NCBI GenBank assembly: GCA_004357015.1
Contig: SMXE01000170.1
Location: forward strand, 1 to 9,787
Direction: 5' to 3'
Source of the DNA: Caldithrix sp.
Lineage (GTDB): Bacteria > Zhuqueibacterota > Zhuqueibacteria > Oceanimicrobiales > Oceanimicrobiaceae
Length of the DNA stretch: 9,787 nucleotides
Below, piece by piece: positions 5,823 through 9,787 of this stretch (position 1 is the stretch's first letter; the number at the start of each line of letters is the position of its first letter). The translations under genes and the position numbers were made by a program. The notes under the pieces were generated by a model, which was not told the DNA's origin, did not search any database, and worked only from the letters and a program-made list of their open reading frames with translations.

Positions 5823-7553
5823 CTATTTCGCGTTTTTCACAAGCTCGCCATCGAACTCTTCGATGACTCTCTTCAAGATAGGAATGTGCAGGCCCTCGGA
5901 TTCCGGAACCTGCTCCTCTTCTACCGTTTCTGCCGGCCTTTCTTGCGTCAAAACTTCTCTAAATTCTTCCGTTTCATTCTTATGACAACGAATGCGGAGC
6001 CGAAATCCGGTGTTGTCACAAATTACCTGTTCAACGAGTCTTCTGTTCTGCTCCACCGTTTTCAAGTGAAAGCTACTGCCCTCGCCAAAAGAAATCTCGA
6101 GCACGCCGTCCTGCAGGCTGGTCGGATAGCCTTCGTTCAAAAATGACCCAAGATGAATCTTTTTCCCCTTGACATCATCGATGATTTTGGGCCATTCATT
6201 CTTTATCTTCGCCAGCGACACAACGATGTTTTCCGGCGGCACAGGCGCTTTGTCTTCTGGGTGAGGAGATCCGTTTGGCTTCTCCACTGGTTTTTCCCGG
6301 GCAACCTCTTGTTTGATTGTCTGCGTGATCTGCCTGATGGCAACCAACTCAGACCCCGCCTTCGCAGCCTGAACGTCTTCTGCGGGCTTCTCCGAATCGC
6401 CGGCATTCTGCCCGCTCTGGTTGCCCAGATTTGTTATGTGAGACAGCAGCGTATTCAACTCCACGCTCTTATCCATGTTGATCATCTTGAGCAGCGCCAT
6501 CTCCAGAATCAAGCGGGAATTGGCGCTGCGCTTGATTTGGAACGCCCCATCAGTGGCAAGCTGAATCAGCCGAAGAAAGTCTGTTTCCGACAGCGCTTTC
6601 GCGGACTCTTGATATTTATCCTTAAACGACTCCCATCCCTCCAGCAGGGTGGTAGTGTTGGTCGCTTTGATGATTAGCATGTTTCGGAAATGTTCAGCGA
6701 GACCGTTAAGGAATTCCGCCATGTCGTAGCCATGATTGAATACCTTTTCGGCCAACGCTAAACCGCCGGCAACATCTTTGTTTGCGATAGCGTCCGAGCA
6801 CTCGAAGAAAAAGGCCTGGTCAATGATGCCGAGCAACTCCGTCAACTCCTCAAGCTTGATCTTCTGGCCGCAGAATGAAATGATCTGATCGAGCAGGCTC
6901 TGGCTGTCGCGCAGGCTGCCGTCCGCCTTGCGCGCGATGGTGTAGAGCGCGTCATCTTCAATCTGTATCTTTTCCTCCAAACATATCTCTTTCAAGGTGT
7001 TCACGATTTCATTTGGGGGGATTCTGCGAAAATCGTAGCGCTGGCAGCGGGAAAGGATGGTGGCCGGCACCTTGTGAAATTCCGTGGTAGCGAAAATAAA
7101 CAGCACGCGCGGCGGCGGTTCTTCCAGCGTCTTGAGCAGTGCGTTAAACGCTTCCGTCGTCAGCATGTGCACTTCGTCGATGATGTAAATCTTGTGCTTG
7201 CCTTTGGAAGCGGCGTATCTCAGGTTTTCTCTCAAGTTGCGCACCTCGTCGATGCCGCGATTGGAGGCGCCATCTATCTCAAAGACGTCGAGACTGCGGC
7301 TTTCGGTGATTTCTTTGCAGCTTGAGCACGCGTTGCAGGGCGTGGGGGTTGGCCCCTTTTCACAGTTGATGGCTTTGGCAAAAATTCTGGCGGTGGTGGT
7401 TTTTCCGACGCCCCTGGGGCCGGAAAAGAGATAAGCGGAGGCCAGGCGGTCTTTCTCGATGGCATTCTTCAGAGTCGTGGTGACGTGTTCCTGCGAGACC
7501 ACGTCTTCGAATTTCATCGGTCGCCATTTTCTGGCCAGGACAACGTACGACAT
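5823..7553 (-). CDS. dnaX: DNA polymerase III subunit gamma/tau
   Basis: DnaX is the AAA+ motor of the clamp loader that places the sliding clamp on primed DNA and, in its tau form, ties polymerase to helicase. The 576-residue length is close to the Bacillus protein. The start MSYVVLARKWRPMKFEDVVSQ is diagnostic. Walker A is GPRGVGKTT (residues 45-53). The zinc module has C64, C73, C76 and C79. Walker B is IIDEVH (124-129), and the sensor/arginine-finger motif is SRC (168-170). After domain III a Pro/Glu/Lys-rich linker (about 385-450) leads to a divergent C-terminal domain. The ATG has a GGAGG ribosome binding site 9 nt upstream. I saw no strong slippery heptamer for a gamma form. The gene lies 139-146 nt after the SRP RNA and begins the run to thpR. 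Confidence 0.98.
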   Translation of the reverse strand: MSYVVLARKWRPMKFEDVVSQEHVTTTLKNAIEKDRLASAYLFSGPRGVGKTTTARIFAKAINCEKGPTPTPCNACSSCKEITESRSLDVFEIDGASNRGIDEVRNLRENLRYAASKGKHKIYIIDEVHMLTTEAFNALLKTLEEPPPRVLFIFATTEFHKVPATILSRCQRYDFRRIPPNEIVNTLKEICLEEKIQIEDDALYTIARKADGSLRDSQSLLDQIISFCGQKIKLEELTELLGIIDQAFFFECSDAIANKDVAGGLALAEKVFNHGYDMAEFLNGLAEHFRNMLIIKATNTTTLLEGWESFKDKYQESAKALSETDFLRLIQLATDGAFQIKRSANSRLILEMALLKMINMDKSVELNTLLSHITNLGNQSGQNAGDSEKPAEDVQAAKAGSELVAIRQITQTIKQEVAREKPVEKPNGSPHPEDKAPVPPENIVVSLAKIKNEWPKIIDDVKGKKIHLGSFLNEGYPTSLQDGVLEISFGEGSSFHLKTVEQNRRLVEQVICDNTGFRLRIRCHKNETEEFREVLTQERPAETVEEEQVPESEGLHIPILKRVIEEFDGELVKNAK

Positions 7554-7633
7554 CTGGAAACGCCTCCGGTGACAGTCAGGAAATTAAGTGCGTGCTGTCT
7601 ATCTCAGCGAGCTAAACAGCTCAAGTGAATTAT

Positions 7634-7664
7634 TGAATAAGCAAAGTTTTCCAATAAGAATCAA
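7634..7664 (-). promoter_or_regulatory. Weak candidate dnaX promoter
   Basis: On the minus strand TTGATT (7659-7664) matches the -35 of the two other proposed promoters. The best -10 is TATTCA (7634-7639) with a long 19-nt spacer. A promoter is expected here if transcription stops at the SRP RNA U-tract. A small GAGCT-GTTT-AGCTC hairpin lies downstream in the leader, near 7607-7622. Support is thin. Confidence 0.25.
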
Positions 7665-7692
7665 CCAAAACAGCGGCATCGCGCCGGAATAT

Positions 7693-7707
7693 AAAAAACG
7701 GCTGTGC
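7693..7707 (-). terminator. SRP RNA 3' end helix plus U-tract
   Basis: The last strand of the SRP RNA closing helix, GCACAGCC (7700-7707), is followed by G and then TTTTTT on the minus strand (7693-7698). A helix directly followed by six U residues fits an intrinsic terminator, although its partner strand is the distant 5' end of the RNA. Confidence 0.45.
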
Positions 7708-7972
7708 ACCCATCTCCGACCTTTCGCTGCCACGCGTAGCGAGCAACAAACGACTCCAGCCAAGCATTCCCCCGGCACACGAAAAAAATGCTTACCGCTG
7801 CTCCCTTCCGGTCCTGACGGAGTTGGGCACCATTTCATTGCGAAGGACTTGGACTATCAACATCGCCTGCCGCCGTTACAATCATGGCGGAGAAGGCCTC
7901 GGAAGGGAATTCGACCCTGCTATAGCGGATTGCAGGAAACAGGGCACCGCTAACTCCCCATCTAGCACAGCC
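7700..7972 (-). ncRNA. ffs: Signal recognition particle RNA, large bacterial type with Alu domain
   Basis: This RNA binds Ffh to form the particle that targets nascent membrane proteins to FtsY and the translocon. The S-domain hairpin is unmistakable: GTCAGGACCGG then AAGGGAGCAGC, with the GGAA tetraloop at 7806-7809 and the asymmetric internal loop that contacts the Ffh M domain. The 5' part has an Alu domain: GGTGCCCTG (7940-7948), CCTGCAATCCGC and AGCAGGG closely follow the Bacillus scRNA as I recall it. The 5' end GGCTGTGC (7965-7972) is exactly complementary to the 3' end GCACAGCC (7700-7707), which sets the limits at about 273 nt. tRNA-Ala ends one nucleotide upstream, so no separate promoter fits between them. 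Exact mature ends cannot be read from sequence. Confidence 0.93.
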
Positions 7973-7973
7973 T

Positions 7974-8050
<77 letters not shown>

Positions 8051-8064
8051 AAGGCAATTGAAAG

Positions 8065-8151
8065 CGGAGAGGGAGGGATTCGAACCCCCGGTGACCAAAG
8101 GCCACAACGGTTTTCGAGACCGCCCCGATAAGCCAGCTCTGGCACCTCTCC
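8065..8151 (-). tRNA. tRNA-Ser(CGA)
   Basis: The 87-nt class II tRNA has acceptor GGAGAGG / CCTCTCC with G73, anticodon loop CTCGAAA (anticodon CGA, codon UCG) and a long variable arm GTGGCC-TTT-GGTCAC with a 6-bp stem, as expected for serine. No CCA is encoded. It lies 14 nt upstream of tRNA-Ala. Confidence 0.95.
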
Positions 8152-8152
8152 G

Positions 8153-8203
8153 AATCGATGATCGATATTGACAACTAAAAAAATCAATCATCGATCGTCG
8201 ATT
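8153..8203. repeat. Long stem-loop between the two tRNA-Ser genes
   Basis: AATCGATGATCGATATTGA (8153-8171) pairs with TCAATCATCGATCGTCGATT (8184-8203), giving a stem of about 19 bp with one mismatch or wobble and one bulge around a 12-nt A-rich loop. It fills most of the 64-nt spacer between the serine tRNAs. On the minus-strand transcript it could serve as an RNase III-type processing site; this is inference. Confidence 0.7.
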
Positions 8204-8215
8204 TTCGATTAAAAG

Positions 8216-8306
8216 CGGAGAGGAAGGGATTCGAACCCTTGGAGGAGCTATAAACCCCTCACACGATTTCCAGTCGTGCACCTTCAGCCAGCTCGGTCAC
8301 CTCTCC
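8216..8306 (-). tRNA. tRNA-Ser(GGA)
   Basis: The 91-nt class II tRNA has acceptor GGAGAGG / CCTCTCC with G73, anticodon stem CACGA/TCGTG around loop CTGGAAA (anticodon GGA, codons UCC and UCU) and variable arm GAGGGG-TTTATAG-CTCCTC. No CCA is encoded. Its 5' end lies only 4 nt after the tadA stop codon. Confidence 0.96.
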
Positions 8307-8310
8307 GAAT

Positions 8311-8781
8311 CTATTGGTTGTTTTTCTCCCTGAGTTTTTGAAAGAACGCTTGCAAAACCTCTAAACATTTGGCTTCGAGAATTCCACGGGTAACGGCTAT
8401 GTTCGAATGGAGATTGGAGTTGTGAAGCATATCAACTGCCGAACCACAGGCGCCCATGCGGGAATCGCTTACTCCGAAAACAACGTGAGGAATTCGAGAG
8501 AGATAAATTGCACCGGCGCACATTGGACAGGGCTCCTTGGTCACATAAAGAACCGCATCATCGAGCCGCCAACTATTTAGAAAATTTGCTGCCGCCGTAA
8601 TGGCTATCATCTCGGCATGCGCGGTAGGATCTTGCAACACTTCAACCATATTGAATCCCCTACCGACAACCTTCTCGCCCGAGACGACCACCGCACCAAC
8701 AGGGACTTCGTCTTTTCTGAACGCTTTTTTCGCCTCACGATACGCCATCTGCATCCAGGTTTCGTGAGTCGAAAATTGCAC
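8311..8781 (-). CDS. tadA: tRNA-specific adenosine deaminase TadA
   Basis: TadA deaminates adenosine 34 to inosine in tRNA-Arg(ACG), which lets that tRNA read CGU, CGC and CGA. The 156-residue protein has the cytidine-deaminase zinc motifs HAE (H55, E57) in DPTAHAE and PCxxC (C85, C88) in EPCPMCAGA, plus DEVPVGAVVV and the C-terminal FF element. These match bacterial TadA more closely than guanine deaminase. The chosen start is GTG at 8781, which gives MQFSTHETWMQMA in register with the Escherichia N-terminus; a GGAAGG lies about 11 nt upstream. The gene sits between tRNA-Arg(ACG), 24 nt upstream, and tRNA-Ser(GGA), 4 nt downstream, so its mRNA would be released by tRNA processing. Its substrate tRNA is the neighbour directly upstream. 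Confidence 0.96.
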   Translation of the reverse strand: MQFSTHETWMQMAYREAKKAFRKDEVPVGAVVVSGEKVVGRGFNMVEVLQDPTAHAEMIAITAAANFLNSWRLDDAVLYVTKEPCPMCAGAIYLSRIPHVVFGVSDSRMGACGSAVDMLHNSNLHSNIAVTRGILEAKCLEVLQAFFQKLREKNNQ

Positions 8782-8805
8782 GAAAGAACAACCCTTCCAA
8801 ATTCG

Positions 8806-8879
8806 TACGCCCGGAGGGAGTCGAACCCCCAGCCTCTTGGTCCGTAGCCAAACGCTCTATCCAATTGAGCTACGGGCGC
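8806..8879 (-). tRNA. tRNA-Arg(ACG)
   Basis: Acceptor GCGCCCG / CGGGCGT (with a terminal G1-U72 wobble), D stem GCTC/GAGC, anticodon loop CTACGGA with anticodon ACG, T loop TTCGACT and A73 make a complete cloverleaf. No CCA is encoded. The A34 is the substrate of TadA, encoded 24 nt downstream on the same strand. Confidence 0.95.
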
Positions 8880-8915
8880 ATCGATAAAAGTCTCGTTTCA
8901 AGAGTCGCAAAACAG

Positions 8916-8988
8916 TAGCGCATACGGGAGTCGAACCCGTGTTACCGGCGTGAGAGGCCGACGTCCTAGGCCACTAGACGAATGCGCC
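8916..8988 (-). tRNA. tRNA-Glu(CTC)
   Basis: The 73-nt tRNA has acceptor GGCGCAT / ATGCGCT with a terminal G1-U72 wobble, the Glu-type start of the D arm TTCGTCTAGTGG, anticodon loop CTCTCAC (anticodon CTC, codon GAG), the GGTAACA variable region and A73. No CCA is encoded. It is the first gene of the stable-RNA cluster, about 15 nt after the proposed transcription start. Confidence 0.95.
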
Positions 8989-9295
8989 ATGAGCCAAAAT
9001 TCAAGGAAGAAATATACCCAATAATGTTTTGAAAATCAAGTTCTATTTTTTGTGCATTGTCGTTCAGGATCAGCAATTTCCATGACAGATCGCCGTTGAC
9101 CTACATATACATGTGGATAGGAAGATGGCGCACAATGGGAGGCGGCATTCAGTGTCTTCACTCATTCGAATACACAACTCATCCGCAATTTCCGTCCTTT
9201 CGCCATTCGCCGCAAACATCTCTACCGACTCTACGTTTTGATTTACTGAAGGCAGTGAATTCAGATGTTCAGAACAAACATAAGGAGATAGAACA
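8989..9295. other. Divergent intergenic region
   Basis: The left part holds the promoter of the tRNA cluster (9011-9039, minus strand). The rest is the upstream region of the plus-strand gene at 9296. Two poor plus-strand promoter candidates were seen: TTGACC near 9094 with TAGGAA after 16 nt, and TTGATT (9238-9243) with TCAGAT (9261-9266) after 17 nt. Neither has a good -10. The ACATGT near 9107-9112 is a short palindrome of unknown meaning. No other gene is supported here. Confidence 0.5.
9011..9039 (-). promoter_or_regulatory. Promoter of the tRNA-tadA-SRP RNA cluster
   Basis: On the minus strand TTGATT (9034-9039) and TATATT (9011-9016) are separated by exactly 17 nt. Transcription would begin near 9003, about 15 nt before tRNA-Glu. 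It is the best sigma-70-type promoter seen in the window. I found no good promoter between the following RNA genes, so it probably drives all of them through the SRP RNA. Confidence 0.7.
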
Positions 9296-9718
9296 ATGAG
9301 AAAGATCATGACCCTTGCTTTTGCTTTGCTGTTTGCATTCTCGTTGGTTGCAATCAGTAACAGCACTGCCACGGAGAAAGCAGAACAGGCAGTCGCTGCC
9401 GTTGATTGGAATGCGTTTAGTAAGAATCTCAAGCAGGCGTTGCAGTCGGAGAATGACGGCCTGCGGCAGTCTGCCATGCGCCATATTATCCGGTACGGTG
9501 ACAAAGTCAATGTCGGCGATGGCATGCTCGAGATTTTGCGCACGTATCGCAGCGACGACGATCTGCAGGCACGGCGCCTGGCCCTGGCTGCATTGCCGAA
9601 AACAGGCAGCCGTCTGGCGATAGGCTTCCTGAGGAATGCCGTTAAGTTCGAAAAGTCAGAGGTGCTGAAACGCCAAATCCAGTTTATCCTGGCCGAAGAC
9701 GCAGCGACGCGAAACTAA
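9296..9718 (+). CDS. Small exported protein, HEAT-repeat-like, unknown function
   Basis: I do not recognise this 140-residue protein. It begins with a clear Sec-type signal: MRK, then a hydrophobic stretch (about residues 5-20, IMTLAFALLFAFSLVAIS), with likely cleavage near residues 23-26. The mature part is predicted all-helical. Helix pairs such as DGLRQSAMRHIIRYGD, DDDLQARRLALAALPKTGS and SEVLKRQIQFILAED have the spacing and the Arg/Ala/Leu pattern of HEAT-like repeats, which suggests a protein-binding role in the periplasm. The ATG has a strong AAGGAG ribosome binding site 8 nt upstream. It is the only plus-strand gene in the window and is divergent from the tRNA cluster. Nothing here shows which process it serves. 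Confidence 0.8.
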   Translation: MRKIMTLAFALLFAFSLVAISNSTATEKAEQAVAAVDWNAFSKNLKQALQSENDGLRQSAMRHIIRYGDKVNVGDGMLEILRTYRSDDDLQARRLALAALPKTGSRLAIGFLRNAVKFEKSEVLKRQIQFILAEDAATRN

Positions 9719-9719
9719 A

Positions 9720-9732
9720 CCCCCATTGGGGG
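9720..9732. terminator. Hairpin just after the plus-strand gene
   Basis: CCCCC-ATT-GGGGG begins two bases after the stop codon of the 9296-9718 gene. No T-tract follows, so it may stabilise the 3' end of the message or belong to a family of short GC palindromes and need not be a true terminator. Bases 9733-9787 hold nothing I can assign. Confidence 0.35.
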
Positions 9733-9787
9733 CCGTACGACTGCCCGACCTGCGACTGGCTTGTCAGGCAGGCATCGCCATTTTGCC

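Noticed and set aside
6150..6175. Possible programmed frameshift in dnaX at GGG-AAA-AAG (minus strand)
   Set aside because: The heptamer is not the strong A-AAA-AAG type, lies far into the C-terminal domain and would not give a gamma-sized product; no clear stimulatory hairpin was seen.
9057..9299. 80-codon plus-strand frame starting with TTG and ending in an ATGA overlap with the next gene
   Set aside because: The overlap looks like translational coupling, but the start is a TTG without a clear ribosome binding site and the composition resembles non-coding DNA.
9070..9543. 157-codon minus-strand frame opposite the exported-protein gene
   Set aside because: No ribosome binding site or family feature; the plus-strand gene has a signal peptide and a strong AAGGAG.

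Overview
The window is a chromosomal housekeeping region of a bacterium with moderate GC. All recognised protein genes except the last are on the minus strand. I cannot name the species. The presence of pgpA, the order pgsA-pgpA-cinA-thpR-recA and the GC-rich intergenic palindromes suggest a diderm lineage, perhaps of the Verrucomicrobiota/PVC type, but this is a low-confidence inference. The block tRNA-Ser / tadA / large SRP RNA / dnaX / ybaB / recR is the order known from Bacillus, so it is either ancient or widely conserved.

Layout from right to left, in the direction of minus-strand transcription. A promoter at 9011-9039 faces a stable-RNA cluster: tRNA-Glu(CUC), tRNA-Arg(ACG), tadA, tRNA-Ser(GGA), tRNA-Ser(CGA), tRNA-Ala(CGC) and an Alu-containing large SRP RNA (about 273 nt, 7700-7972). 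The SRP RNA starts one nucleotide after the CCA end of tRNA-Ala. Next come dnaX, ybaB and recR (replication and recombination), then pgsA and pgpA (two consecutive steps of phosphatidylglycerol synthesis), cinA and thpR. Gaps from dnaX to thpR are 30 nt or less and two junctions abut or overlap, so this looks like one operon. recA follows behind its own likely promoter (1797-1826), which has a perfect 6-3-6 palindrome in the spacer that could be an SOS operator.

The left 630 bases are non-coding and rich in structure. Three perfect hairpins lie at 62-134. A nested palindromic element of about 250 bp (238-489) is built from four copies of one palindromic unit, two in each orientation. A 31-bp sequence at 488-518 recurs in inverted orientation in the recA 5' leader (1728-1758), so recA lies between inverted repeats.

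At the right end, behind a divergent intergenic region, a plus-strand gene (9296-9718) encodes a small exported protein that resembles a HEAT-repeat protein.

The observations most worth checking are the tRNA-Ala/SRP RNA junction, tadA lying between tRNAs next to its own substrate tRNA-Arg(ACG), the palindromic element, the inverted repeats around recA and the candidate recA operator. I found no clearly new protein system; the novelty is in the RNA gene arrangement and the non-coding DNA.
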